From Microbispora hainanensis (GTDB lineage: Bacteria > Actinomycetota > Actinomycetes > Streptosporangiales > Streptosporangiaceae): DNA of 64,000 nt. This document shows, piece after piece, positions 23,833-31,785 of the stretch. Within the stretch, counting starts at the first letter, position 1, and each line of letters begins with the position of its first letter. The position numbers and the translations under genes were made by a program. The stretch covers positions 3,224,001 to 3,288,000 of the forward strand of contig NZ_CP108086.1 in NCBI RefSeq assembly GCF_036186745.1, in the 5' to 3' direction. The notes below the pieces were generated by a model. It ran no database searches and was not told where the DNA came from. It saw nothing but the letters and a program-made list of their open reading frames with translations.

Positions 23833-25413
23833 GGTGGTCATGACGAACGTCCGCATCGAGTCGGCGAACCGGGACAGGTCCCACTCGGCGGGGCCCTGAT
23901 ACCAGTACAGGTGGTCGGTCTGCCGTCCGTTGCCGTCGAACGCGCTGACCACCCGCGCCCACCGGTCCACGCTGTCGAAGATCACCGCGTAGGGCAGGTA
24001 GCGGGAGAACAGCTCCACGCGCTGGCCCGGGGGGATGTCGTCGACGGCCGCCCCGGCCAGGTAGTCGCGGAACCCGAGCGTGTGCGCCAGGGCCGCCGCT
24101 CCCTTGGCCGTCTTGGCCGGCATGTACTGGGCGCCGAAGGCCAGTGCGGCTCCGGCGATGATCAGGGCCAGCCCCAGCAGGCCGTACGTCGTGAGCCAGG
24201 CGAGCACGACGGTGGCGATCACCCCGAGCGCGACGACCACCAGGCCGAGGGTCGTCCAGCGCGACCGGGTGGAGTCGGGCCGCCGGGCGAACCAGCCCTG
24301 CGTCACGACGTCCTGATAGAGCGCGTCGCGCACCGTGGCCAGGCGGGCGGCGAACGACCCGTGCAGCTCCGACAGCAGCACCCGGTCACGCCCGTCGAAG
24401 ATCGCGTCGTGGAGGGCCCGCTCGTACGGCAGCAGGTCGCCGAGCCGGGCGCCGGGCAGCTTGACCAGGCACCAGTCGGGGGTGTCGTAGGTCTGGCGCG
24501 GCTGCTCGTCGATGCGCAGGAAGTTGCGCACGGCGAGGTCCACGATGGTCGCGGTCACGTCGACCACGTCGGCCTGCTCGTCGAACAGCGTGCCGATCTG
24601 CCCGGGACGCACGTCGTCGGGCGGGCTGAAGCGGCCGTCGCGGTGGCCGCTGACCGGGCCGGACTCGCTGCCGACCACGCGGGCGTCGCGGCCCCGCGTC
24701 CAGTAGAGCAGCCCGATGCCGCCCAGCAGCAGCACCAGCAGCGCGGCCAGCGAGCCGCCGGTCACCGCGTTCAGCGTGAACGCGGTGGACAGCTCGAACC
24801 TGCGCTCCAGGATCGGCCCGGCCCCCGTGGCGCCCTTCGGGTAGCCGACGACGACCGTGAGCGCCTGGCCCTCGCCGAGGCCCTGCTGCTCGAAGGTCGA
24901 GGTGGTGCCGGTCTCCTCGACCGAGGCGCTGGTGCAGGCGATGGCCGAGCTCGGCTCGCCGGCGAAGCAGGACAGGTTCTGCACCCGGCCCGGGCCGGTC
25001 ACGGTGACGACCGCGTCCTGCACGGGGCCGGACACCGCGAACCAGCGCAGCTCCTCGCCCGAGGCCGTGGGCGTCACGGCGCCGGTCACGTCGTACTCCA
25101 CCGTGCCCTTGAACGTCAGGGTCTCCCCGTCGTACGAGCCGCCCTTGACGTTGGAGATGCGATAGACGCGGTCGTGGCCGTCGTCGTAGCGGATCCGGGT
25201 GAGCGGCGTGCGCCGCACCGTCTCGCCGGCGGGGGTGACCGCCTCCTTCACGTGGAGCACGCCGTTCTTGCGGAGCTCCATCGTCACCTCGTCCTTCGCC
25301 GGAGCCGCGGCCTCCGCTGGGGTGACGGCATGTGCGGCGACGGCGTGCGCGGGGGATGCGGCGAGGACGGCGAGCAGTGCCGCCAGTCCGAGCCGGCGCG
25401 CGAGATCCACCAT
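23791..25413 (-). CDS. DUF2207 predicted membrane protein
   Basis: A 540-aa protein with signal peptide LAALLAVLAASPAHAVA, an exported N-terminal beta domain (about 30-210), a TM segment (about 217-237), a cytoplasmic winged-helix-like region, two further TM segments (about 395-435) and a cytoplasmic C-terminus ending YQGPAEWDLSRF. This is the layout of DUF2207 proteins; function unknown. The start at 25413 is supported by TAGGGT 8 nt upstream. Its 3' end overlaps the CGNR gene by 42 bp. Confidence 0.82.
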   Translation of the reverse strand: MVDLARRLGLAALLAVLAASPAHAVAAHAVTPAEAAAPAKDEVTMELRKNGVLHVKEAVTPAGETVRRTPLTRIRYDDGHDRVYRISNVKGGSYDGETLTFKGTVEYDVTGAVTPTASGEELRWFAVSGPVQDAVVTVTGPGRVQNLSCFAGEPSSAIACTSASVEETGTTSTFEQQGLGEGQALTVVVGYPKGATGAGPILERRFELSTAFTLNAVTGGSLAALLVLLLGGIGLLYWTRGRDARVVGSESGPVSGHRDGRFSPPDDVRPGQIGTLFDEQADVVDVTATIVDLAVRNFLRIDEQPRQTYDTPDWCLVKLPGARLGDLLPYERALHDAIFDGRDRVLLSELHGSFAARLATVRDALYQDVVTQGWFARRPDSTRSRWTTLGLVVVALGVIATVVLAWLTTYGLLGLALIIAGAALAFGAQYMPAKTAKGAAALAHTLGFRDYLAGAAVDDIPPGQRVELFSRYLPYAVIFDSVDRWARVVSAFDGNGRQTDHLYWYQGPAEWDLSRFADSMRTFVMTTSGAISTSRQFRSL

Positions 25414-25421
25414 GAGCCGCA

Positions 25422-25427
25422 ACCCTA
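25422..25427 (-). promoter_or_regulatory. Leaderless -10 box (TAGGGT) for the DUF2207 gene
   Basis: TAGGGT on the minus strand, 8 nt before the ATG at 25413. Confidence 0.45.
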
Positions 25428-25511
25428 CCGGTCCCGGTGCTCCAACCGAGGATCGGATGCGAACCGGCCAACCGGTCAGGAATCGAGAAGCCCCGGGAAC
25501 ACCCCCGGCCA

Positions 25512-25517
25512 TAGCGT
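25512..25517 (+). promoter_or_regulatory. Leaderless -10 box (TAGCGT) for the VOC gene
   Basis: TAGCGT, then 7 nt, then the ATG at 25525. It supports that start over a long in-frame extension running antisense to the DUF2207 gene. Confidence 0.45.
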
Positions 25518-25524
25518 CGTGGGC

Positions 25525-25941
25525 ATGGAACTCACCTTGCACTACTGCTACATCACGGTCGACGACGGCGACGCGGCGCTCGCCTTCTATCGGGACGTGC
25601 TCGGCCTCGAACTCCGCAACGACGTCGGATACGCGGGCGCCCGCTGGCTCACCATGGGCCCGGTGTCCCAGCCCGACGTCAACATCGTCCTCGAAACCGT
25701 CAACGCCGACCCGACCGCCTCCCCGGAGGAGCGCGCGGCGCTGAGCGACCTGCTCGCGAAGGGCAGGCTGCGCGCCGTCGTCTTCGCCACCCCCGACTGC
25801 GACGCGACGTTCGAGAAGATCCGCCAGTCCGGCGCCGAGGTCCTGCAGGAGCCGATCGACCAGCCGTACGGCGTCCGCGACTGCGCCTTCCGCGACCCGG
25901 CCGGCAACATGGTCCGCTTCCAGCAGCTCGCCAAGGGCTGA
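25525..25941 (+). CDS. VOC-family (glyoxalase-like) protein
   Basis: A 138-aa protein with two beta-alpha-beta-beta-beta modules. The first starts LHYCYITVDDGDAALAFYRDVLGLEL and the second ends DCAFRDPAGNMVRFQQL. Metal-ligand candidates are His6 and Glu57 in the first half. Members include dioxygenases, isomerases and antibiotic-binding proteins; the substrate here is unknown. Confidence 0.82.
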   Translation: MELTLHYCYITVDDGDAALAFYRDVLGLELRNDVGYAGARWLTMGPVSQPDVNIVLETVNADPTASPEERAALSDLLAKGRLRAVVFATPDCDATFEKIRQSGAEVLQEPIDQPYGVRDCAFRDPAGNMVRFQQLAKG

Positions 25942-26040
25942 CCCGGCGCCGCCCGGACACCGCCGCCGTGCCCCGCGCGACCCCCAGCCCCGGCTCCGCC
26001 GCCGGGATTCCGGCGCCTCCTGCCGGGGGCGCCGGATCGG

Positions 26041-26046
26041 TAGGGT
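26041..26046 (+). promoter_or_regulatory. Leaderless -10 box (TAGGGT) for corA
   Basis: TAGGGT, then 8 nt, then the ATG at 26055. Confidence 0.45.
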
Positions 26047-26054
26047 TACCGTCC

Positions 26055-27026
26055 ATGGGACACACCCGGGTCTACCGGAACGGAACCCTGGAGGCCGAGG
26101 GCTTTCCGGTCGCCGACGTCTCCGAGAAGGTCAGGGACCCGTCGGCGGTGGTGTGGTTCGACATGTGCGCCCCCACCGAGGAGGACCTCCACGCCATCAG
26201 CGAGGAGCTGGGACTGCACGCCCTGGCCGTGGAGGACGCGCTGCAGCACCGGCAGCGGCCCAAGCTCGACGTCTACGACAGCCACATGTTCCTCAGCGTC
26301 TACGCGGCGGCCTTCGACAGCGCGTCGGGCCGGGTGCGCGTCGCCCCCGCCGCCGCCTTCATCACGAAGAACGCGCTGGTCACCGTGCGCCAGTCGGACG
26401 ACTTCTCCATCGAGGAGGTGATGCGGCGCTGGGACGAGGGGGCGGACCTGGCCCGGCACGGCGTCGCGTTCCTGGTGCACGGCCTGCTCGACTACGTGGT
26501 GGACAGCCACTTCGAGGCAGTCGAGGCGATGGACGAGCAGGTCGAAGACCTGGAGGGCACGGTGTTCGGCGACCGGCCCGTCAGCTCCGAGGACCAGCGG
26601 CGCACGTTCGAGCTGCGCAAGAGCCTGGTCACGCTGCGCCGGATCGTGATGCCCATGCGGGAGGCCGTGAACACGCTGCTGCGCCGCAACGGCCTGATCG
26701 GCGACGGCGAGATGACGCCGTACTTCCAGGACGTGTACGACCAGGTGCTGCGGGCCACGGAGTGGACGGAGTCGCTGCGCGACCTGGTCAGCAACATCCG
26801 CGAGACGCACCTGACCATGCAGGGCAACCGGATGAACCTCATCATGAAGCGGGTGACGAGCTGGGCCGCGATCATCGCGGTGCCCACGCTGATCACCGGC
26901 TTCTACGGCCAGAACATCCCGTTTCCCGGCTTCGGGCACGCGTTGGGGTTCTGGACGTCCACCACGCTGATCGTCGTCGCCTCGGCGGCGCTCTATCGGG
27001 TGTTCCGGGCCCGAGACTGGCTCTGA
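26055..27026 (+). CDS. corA: CorA-type Mg2+/Co2+ transporter
   Basis: A 323-aa protein: a cytoplasmic alpha/beta funnel (1-260), then two C-terminal TM helices (about 262-282 and 295-315). The signature between the TM helices is YGQN in place of the usual YGMN (GFYGQNIPFPGFG). The Gly and Asn of the selectivity motif are kept, and Met is replaced by Gln. This substitution occurs in divergent CorA-like proteins and could change ion choice, so magnesium is a family-level call. Confidence 0.88.
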   Translation: MGHTRVYRNGTLEAEGFPVADVSEKVRDPSAVVWFDMCAPTEEDLHAISEELGLHALAVEDALQHRQRPKLDVYDSHMFLSVYAAAFDSASGRVRVAPAAAFITKNALVTVRQSDDFSIEEVMRRWDEGADLARHGVAFLVHGLLDYVVDSHFEAVEAMDEQVEDLEGTVFGDRPVSSEDQRRTFELRKSLVTLRRIVMPMREAVNTLLRRNGLIGDGEMTPYFQDVYDQVLRATEWTESLRDLVSNIRETHLTMQGNRMNLIMKRVTSWAAIIAVPTLITGFYGQNIPFPGFGHALGFWTSTTLIVVASAALYRVFRARDWL

Positions 27027-27045
27027 GCCCGGCGCCTCGGCCGGC

Positions 27046-27108
27046 CTGTCACCCGGTGTCTGTCACCCGGTGTCTGTCACCCGGCCTGTCACCCGGTGTC
27101 TGTCACCA
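27046..27108. repeat. 14-bp tandem repeat (CTGTCACCCGGTGT)
   Basis: About 4.5 head-to-tail copies of CTGTCACCCGGTGT with one shorter unit, lying between convergent corA and the DUF2516 gene and covering the latter's stop codon. CACCCGGTG within the unit is a palindrome, so the transcript could fold as a string of hairpins, a possible bidirectional terminator. Confidence 0.7.
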
Positions 27109-27444
27109 GGGTCCGTACGGCCCCTGGTTGCCGCTGCCGCCCCGGTAGCCGTTGACCGCGGGCTTCACGTCGGCGAGGTAGATGCCCGCCGCGATGACGG
27201 CGGCGATCGTGAAGATGTTGGGCAGCCCCATGCCCATGCCGAGGTAATTGATCGCGGCGGCGAAGGTGAACAGCGTCGCAAGGCCGAGGATGATCAGCCA
27301 GAGGGGCTTGGTCTGCTTGCCGGCCGCGGGGAAGGCGTTCGCGGGGATCCGCAGGGCGTGCACCAGTGCCCAGCCGGACAACACGAAGGCCCCGACGGAC
27401 AGCAGCCAGAAGATGATGTCGAGGATGCCGTACAGCCCGAACAT
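27103..27444 (-). CDS. DUF2516 membrane protein
   Basis: A 113-aa protein with three hydrophobic segments (about 5-25, 48-68 and 72-92), of DUF2516 type; the Mycobacterium homolog is Rv0476. It stands downstream of the hbhA-like gene on the same strand, the same order as Rv0474-Rv0475-Rv0476. Function unknown. The ATG at 27444 is preferred to a GTG 12 nt upstream on the basis of family N-termini beginning MFGLYGI. Confidence 0.8.
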   Translation of the reverse strand: MFGLYGILDIIFWLLSVGAFVLSGWALVHALRIPANAFPAAGKQTKPLWLIILGLATLFTFAAAINYLGMGMGLPNIFTIAAVIAAGIYLADVKPAVNGYRGGSGNQGPYGPW

Positions 27445-27610
27445 GGACGCTCCCACACGGTCACAGTCACTGACGCCCCCAGACTAGTGGGCGGCGCCGA
27501 CACGTGGCGCGGGCGCGAAGGACCGGTTCCCGTGGGAAGCGAAACGGCGGCGGCCCGCCTCCCCCGGAGGGAAGGCGGGCCGCCGCCGTGTGGTTCGCGT
27601 TGGCCGCGGA

Positions 27611-28033
27611 TCAGCTCCGGGCAGTGGCGCGGGCGCGACCGGTGCGCTTGGTGGTGCTCTTGGCGGCGATCGCCGGCTCGGCGGTCTCGGAGACCTCCGT
27701 CAGCTCCAGCGCGGCCTCGCCGCTCACGCGGCTGACGACCTTGCGGCCACGGCTGGCCAGGTCGTCGTACAGCCGGGTGACCCGGGCGGCGGCGTCGGCG
27801 GCGTAGCCCTTGGCCTTCTCGGGCAGCTCACGGGCGACGGTCTCGGCCTTGTCCTGCACGGTGGAGGCGTAGCCCTTGGCCTTCTCGGGCAACTCACGGG
27901 CGACGGTCTCGGCCTTGTCCTGCACGGTGGAGGCGTAGGCGCGGGCCTTCTCCACGGCGAAGTCGCCGGCGCCGGTGAGCGCGTAGAACGGCTTCGACTC
28001 CGTGATCTTCTTGGCCTGGGTTGTGATGGTCAT
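27611..28033 (-). CDS. HbhA-like helical repeat protein
   Basis: A 140-aa protein that is highly charged and helical with a Lys/Arg/Ala-rich C-terminus (AKSTTKRTGRARATARS), the layout of mycobacterial HbhA (Rv0475). A 22-residue unit of the type YASTVQDKAETVARELPEKA is present twice in tandem. A strong ribosome site (GGAAGGA) precedes the ATG. The upstream XRE gene ends 3 nt before. HbhA binds heparan sulfate in mycobacteria. In soil actinomycetes the role is more likely cell-surface or nucleoid related (inference). Confidence 0.75.
   Translation of the reverse strand: MTITTQAKKITESKPFYALTGAGDFAVEKARAYASTVQDKAETVARELPEKAKGYASTVQDKAETVARELPEKAKGYAADAAARVTRLYDDLASRGRKVVSRVSGEAALELTEVSETAEPAIAAKSTTKRTGRARATARS
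27803..27934 (-). repeat. 66-bp tandem duplication within the hbhA-like gene
   Basis: Two adjacent 66-bp units (27803-27868 and 27869-27934), almost identical at DNA level. Each encodes 22 residues of the helical repeat, so copy change would keep the frame and lengthen the coiled region. Confidence 0.85.
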
Positions 28034-28036
28034 GGG

Positions 28037-28471
28037 TTATCCTTCCCTCGAATCCGGTGTAATGCCGTCGCGTGGGAGAACCGGGTCGTCCCCGAGATGC
28101 TCAGCCGATTGCGGCGGCTGGGCGGAGTCGGCCCGGTTCTCCTTGCGAAACGACTCGTAGATGTCGATCAGCACCTGGCGTTGCCGCCCGGTGAGCGTGA
28201 CGTCGGCCCGGATCGCGGCCAGCACGTCGCTGTGCGGCTCGCGGTCCTCGATGAGACCGGCCTGGACGTAGAGCGCCTGGGCGGAGATGTGCAGACCCTT
28301 CGCGATCTGGTTCAGGATCTCCGCGCTCGGCTTGCGCAGGCCCCGTTCCACCTGGCTCAGGTAAGGATTGGACACACCTGCCTGCGCGGCGAGCTGACGA
28401 AGCGAGATCTTCGCCTGCTGCCGCTGCTGGCGGATGTACTCACCGAGCGAGGCGACCTTGGGCAGTTCCAT
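28037..28471 (-). CDS. XRE-family HTH regulator (Rv0474-like)
   Basis: A 144-aa protein with an N-terminal helix-turn-helix (residues 8-63: LGEYIRQQRQQAKISLRQLA, AGVSNPYLSQVERGLRKPS) and a C-terminal region for dimerisation or sensing. It is upstream of the hbhA-like and DUF2516 genes, as in M. tuberculosis. A 12-bp palindrome TTGCAATTGCAA lies 24 nt before the start and is a likely autoregulatory site. Confidence 0.85.
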   Translation of the reverse strand: MELPKVASLGEYIRQQRQQAKISLRQLAAQAGVSNPYLSQVERGLRKPSAEILNQIAKGLHISAQALYVQAGLIEDREPHSDVLAAIRADVTLTGRQRQVLIDIYESFRKENRADSAQPPQSAEHLGDDPVLPRDGITPDSREG

Positions 28472-28494
28472 GCCCCCAGTCTGCCTCGCGCTGC

Positions 28495-28506
28495 TTGCAA
28501 TTGCAA
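28495..28506. promoter_or_regulatory. Perfect palindrome TTGCAATTGCAA upstream of the XRE gene
   Basis: A perfect 12-bp palindrome, AT-rich in a GC-rich background, 24 nt upstream of the regulator's start codon. Likely operator for the XRE protein (inference). Confidence 0.5.
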
Positions 28507-28554
28507 ACACGGTGGATAGTTCCAGCTAGCACCCATGGCCGGGCAAGAGCCGGG

Positions 28555-29469
28555 TCAACCGGGAAGCAGCCAGAGCAGCGGGGCGCTGATGGCGAGCACC
28601 ACCGAGATGGCCAGGATCAGGAAGCGGTGGGCGGCCGGAAGCGTGACCTCGGGCCGTACGAGCCGGTCGACCCTGGCCATCACGCTGGACGGCGCGGACA
28701 CGCCGAGCGCGCCCTGCGGCGTGGGCAGCGCCGCCGACGCGCCGAAGCGCAGCAGGGCGGTGGCCAGCCTGCGCGGGCAGCACCGCTGCCGGGCGCGGTC
28801 GTCGGCGGCCATCTCGACCAGCAGCTCCACCGACGCCTGCGCGTCGCGGACCAGCCTCGACCACGGCAGCGCGCGGCGCAGCGCGGCGAACGGCAGGAGC
28901 ACCAGGTCGTGGCGCTCGCGCACATGGGCGGCCTCGTGCGCGAGCACGGCCTCCAGCTCCGCGGACGACAGCAGGTGCAGCGTCCCGTCGCTGATGACGA
29001 CCTCCGACTTGAGCCCCGGCAGGCAGTAGGCGGCGGCCCCGGGAAAGTCGACCACCCGCACGCCGGGCACGGCCGGCTCGTCCCTGGCGACCAGCGAGAG
29101 CAGGAGCCGGTGGCGGCGGCGGGCCCGCAGCGTCTGCGCGCCTGCGGCGAGAGGCAGGGTCACCAGCACCGCGAGCAGCGCCAGGCCGGCGATCAGCGCG
29201 GCCAGCCGCAGGTAGTCGTACGGCTGTCGCGCGCCGAACTCCACGCTCAGCAGGAACTCCGCGAACCCGTGCACGATGCCCTTGCGGTAGGGGTCGAGCG
29301 CGAAGGCGAGCAGGGCGCCGATGGAGGCGAGCCCCCACGTCAGCCCGAGCGACTGCCACAGCAGGATCGCCGTGCGCGGTGCGCGCCAGGTCCAGCGCGC
29401 GAACGTCAGCCGCCACGCGGCGACCGCGCAGATCATCGCGAGCGCCGCGAGGACCGCCGCCGCGATCAC
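28555..29469 (-). CDS. M56-family (BlaR1-like) membrane metallopeptidase
   Basis: A 304-aa protein with TM segments near 1-20, 36-58, 88-110 and 285-302. The zinc motif HEAAH is at residues 178-182 (LAHEAAHVRERHD). The C-terminal penicillin-binding sensor of BlaR1 is absent. Its start overlaps the stop of the BlaI-type gene by 4 nt. Expected role: a membrane protease that relieves BlaI-type repression after an unknown signal. Confidence 0.87.
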   Translation of the reverse strand: MIAAAVLAALAMICAVAAWRLTFARWTWRAPRTAILLWQSLGLTWGLASIGALLAFALDPYRKGIVHGFAEFLLSVEFGARQPYDYLRLAALIAGLALLAVLVTLPLAAGAQTLRARRRHRLLLSLVARDEPAVPGVRVVDFPGAAAYCLPGLKSEVVISDGTLHLLSSAELEAVLAHEAAHVRERHDLVLLPFAALRRALPWSRLVRDAQASVELLVEMAADDRARQRCCPRRLATALLRFGASAALPTPQGALGVSAPSSVMARVDRLVRPEVTLPAAHRFLILAISVVLAISAPLLWLLPG

Positions 29470-29822
29470 TCTTCCTCCAGCTCCGTGAGGGCTTTCAGCA
29501 GGATCTCGGCCTCGGACCCGGAGACGGCGCGGGCGAAGCGGGTCAGCGCCGCGTCGCGGTCGCCGGTGAGGTCCAGGGCTTCGAGCATCAGCTCGGCGAC
29601 GTACGCGTCACGGCTCGCGGCCGGCTGGTAGCGCCAGGCGCGGCCGTCGCGGGTGCGGTTGAGGAAGCCCTTGCGGGCCAGCCGGTCGAGCACGGTCATC
29701 ACGGTCGTCGGCGCGAGGTCGCGGTCTTCGATGAGGCGCCCCACCTCGCGGGCGGTGAGCGGGGTGTTCTCCGCCCAGAGGATGTCCATGATGCTGCGTT
29801 CGAGCTCTCCCAGTCCCTTCAC
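29466..29822 (-). CDS. BlaI/MecI/CopY-type repressor
   Basis: A 118-aa winged-helix repressor beginning KGLGELERSIMDILW, with a recognition helix region in TAREVGRLIEDRDLAPTTVM. The GTG start at 29822 is supported by TAGGCT 7 nt upstream and by family length. It is coupled to the M56 protease. Its own promoter overlaps CTAC/GTAG dyads, typical of BlaI-family operators, so it is probably autoregulated. Confidence 0.88.
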   Translation of the reverse strand: MKGLGELERSIMDILWAENTPLTAREVGRLIEDRDLAPTTVMTVLDRLARKGFLNRTRDGRAWRYQPAASRDAYVAELMLEALDLTGDRDAALTRFARAVSGSEAEILLKALTELEEE

Positions 29823-29829
29823 GTGATTC

Positions 29830-29860
29830 AGCCTACCCGGGGTAGTACTACGTCCTGTAG
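29830..29860. promoter_or_regulatory. BlaI-type operators and promoter between blaI and macrodomain genes
   Basis: Two adjacent dyads: CTACCCGGGGTAG (29833-29845) and CTACGTCCTGTAG (29848-29860), both of CTAC-N5-GTAG form. The -10 box TAGGCT of the repressor gene (minus strand, 29835-29830) overlaps the first. The second ends 13 nt before the ATG of the macrodomain gene, so that gene may be co-regulated. Confidence 0.6.
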
Positions 29861-29873
29861 AGAGGTGGGTGGC

Positions 29874-30392
29874 ATGAAAATCGTTCTGGTCGAAGGTGAC
29901 ATCACCGAGCAGCGGGTGGACGCGATCGTCAACGCGGCCAACTCCTCGCTCATGGGCGGCGGAGGGGTGGACGGAGCCATACACCGGCGCGGCGGCCCCG
30001 AGATCCTCGAGGAGTGCCGGGCGCTGCGCGCCTCCCGCTACGGGAGAGGGCTGCCGACCGGGCAGGCGGTCGCGACCACCGCCGGGCGTCTGCCCGCGCG
30101 ATGGGTGATCCACACGGTCGGGCCCGTGCACTCGCGGAGCGAGGACCGATCCCATCTGCTCGCCTCCTGCTATCGGGAGTCGCTCGTCGTCGCCGACGCG
30201 CTGGGCGCCGGCACGGTGGCGTTCCCCGCGATCTCCACGGGGATCTACCGGTGGCCGGTCGAGGACGCCGCCCGCGTCGCGATCACCGCGGTACGGCAGG
30301 CGGCCCCGGCCGTGGTGGAAGAGGTGCGCTTCGTACTGTTCAACACCGCAGCTTATGCCGTGTTCGAATCGGCTCTACAGGACATTGGCTAA
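29874..30392 (+). CDS. Macrodomain protein (O-acetyl-ADP-ribose deacetylase-like)
   Basis: A 172-aa macrodomain of MacroD/YmdB type: GDITEQRVDAIVNAANSSLM, GGGGVDGAIH, and FPAISTGIYRWP near residue 115. It should bind ADP-ribose and hydrolyse O-acetyl-ADP-ribose or mono-ADP-ribosyl-Glu/Asp. AGAGAGGTGG precedes the ATG. It is divergent from the blaI-type gene and shares its operator region. No ADP-ribosyltransferase is encoded nearby. Confidence 0.88.
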   Translation: MKIVLVEGDITEQRVDAIVNAANSSLMGGGGVDGAIHRRGGPEILEECRALRASRYGRGLPTGQAVATTAGRLPARWVIHTVGPVHSRSEDRSHLLASCYRESLVVADALGAGTVAFPAISTGIYRWPVEDAARVAITAVRQAAPAVVEEVRFVLFNTAAYAVFESALQDIG

Positions 30393-30409
30393 GCATTAGG
30401 CCAAAACTT

Positions 30410-30937
30410 TCACAGCCACTTGAGCATGTAGATCTCGTCGCGGTCGTCGCCGGGGGTCACCCGGATCGAGCGGGGCACCCGCCCGACCTCCTGGTAGCCC
30501 ACGCTCGCGTAGAAGCGGTCGACCCCGGTGCCGCCGCGGCAGGTGAGCTGCAACGCCTCCAGGCCGAGCGACCTGGCGGCGTCGTCGGCGGCGAGCAGCA
30601 GCGCCCGGCCATACCCCTTGCCCTGGTGCTTGGGGTGGACCTGCACGCGCAGCAGCCACCGCCAGTGCGCCCGCAGGCCCGAGCCGTTGTCGCCCAGGAT
30701 GAGCCACGCGCCGGGGGCGCCGTCGTCGCCGAAGCCGACGAGGAGGCTGTCGGGGGCCTGCGGCCCGGCGGCGGCGCGCGTGCGGGCGAACGCCCGGTCC
30801 GCCGTCGGCCTGATGTCCTCCGGCGTCACGGGAGGCACGAAGCCCACCGCGCCGCCCGCGTTGGTGACCTCCGCCCAGCAGCTCAGGAGCTCCTCGAAGA
30901 GCTCGGGGGTCATCTCCGGGTCGAGGACGAAACGCAT
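30410..30937 (-). CDS. GNAT-family N-acetyltransferase
   Basis: A 175-aa protein with the acetyl-CoA loop VQVHPKHQGKGYGRALL (about 112-128) and a C-terminal RFYASVGYQEVGR. The start at 30937 is preferred over 30970 because TAACGT lies exactly 7 nt upstream. Substrate unknown. Confidence 0.83.
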   Translation of the reverse strand: MRFVLDPEMTPELFEELLSCWAEVTNAGGAVGFVPPVTPEDIRPTADRAFARTRAAAGPQAPDSLLVGFGDDGAPGAWLILGDNGSGLRAHWRWLLRVQVHPKHQGKGYGRALLLAADDAARSLGLEALQLTCRGGTGVDRFYASVGYQEVGRVPRSIRVTPGDDRDEIYMLKWL

Positions 30938-30944
30938 GGGCCGG

Positions 30945-30950
30945 ACGTTA
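30945..30950 (-). promoter_or_regulatory. Leaderless -10 box (TAACGT) for the GNAT gene
   Basis: TAACGT on the minus strand, 7 nt before the ATG at 30937. Confidence 0.45.
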
Positions 30951-30966
30951 TCAACCGCCTCGTACG

Positions 30967-31785
30967 TCAACCGCGGGGGGAGACGCTGCTCCAGGGCAGG
31001 GTCAGCTCGCCGAGCCGCCAGCGGCCGGGACCGCCGGTCGGCGGGGTCGTCTCCACCGGCCAGTCGCGCGCCAGCAGCTCGGCCGCCTTGATCCAGCGCT
31101 GGCGCGTGCCGTACGCGCCGAAGGAGGCGCAGGTCGCCCAGGCGCGGTCCCAGTCGGCGAGGAACGCGTGGATCCGCTCGCCGGGCACGTTGCGGTGGAT
31201 CAGCGTCTTGGGCAGGCGTTCGGCCAGGTCGGAGGGGCGTCCGAAGCCGGTGAACCGGGCCGCGAGGGTGAGCGTGCGCGGCCCCTCCGCGCCGAGCGCC
31301 ACCCAGGTCGCCCGGTGGCCGACCTCAGAGCAGGTGCCCTCCACGAGCACGCCCGAGGGATGCAGGCCGGCCCGCAGCCGGTGCCAGTGCTCCCACGCCT
31401 CGGCCTCGCCGTACTGCCGCAGCACGTTGAAGGCGCGCACGATCATCGGCGGCCGGGGGACCGGCAGCTCGAAGCCGCCCCTGACGAACGACAACCCCTC
31501 CCGCTCGTACGGCTTGGCCGCCGCGACCCGCTCGGGGGCGATCTCCACGCCCACCACCTCGACCGTCGGGCAGACCCGGCGCAGCCGGGTGAACAGCTCC
31601 GTCGTCGTGGTGTGGGACGCGCCGTAGCCGAGGTCCACGACCAGCGGCGCCGCCCCCGCCCTGGCCGAGCGCAGCAGCGGGCCGTACACGGCGGCGATCC
31701 AGCGGTCGCAGCGGCGCAGCCGGTTGTGCCCGGTGGTGCCCCGCGTGACCGCGCCGACGGGCCGGCCCGGGCGCGCCGGCCTCAT
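30967..31785 (-). CDS. SAM-dependent class I methyltransferase-like protein
   Basis: A 272-aa protein with a Rossmann-type motif I VVDLGYGASHTTTTELF and post-motif VVGVEIAPERVAAA. The N-terminus contains RGTTGHNRLRRCDRW, typical of a conserved actinobacterial group of unknown substrate. It is translationally coupled to the upstream SDR gene (ATGA overlap at 31782-31785), so the two probably act together. Confidence 0.78.
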   Translation of the reverse strand: MRPARPGRPVGAVTRGTTGHNRLRRCDRWIAAVYGPLLRSARAGAAPLVVDLGYGASHTTTTELFTRLRRVCPTVEVVGVEIAPERVAAAKPYEREGLSFVRGGFELPVPRPPMIVRAFNVLRQYGEAEAWEHWHRLRAGLHPSGVLVEGTCSEVGHRATWVALGAEGPRTLTLAARFTGFGRPSDLAERLPKTLIHRNVPGERIHAFLADWDRAWATCASFGAYGTRQRWIKAAELLARDWPVETTPPTGGPGRWRLGELTLPWSSVSPRG

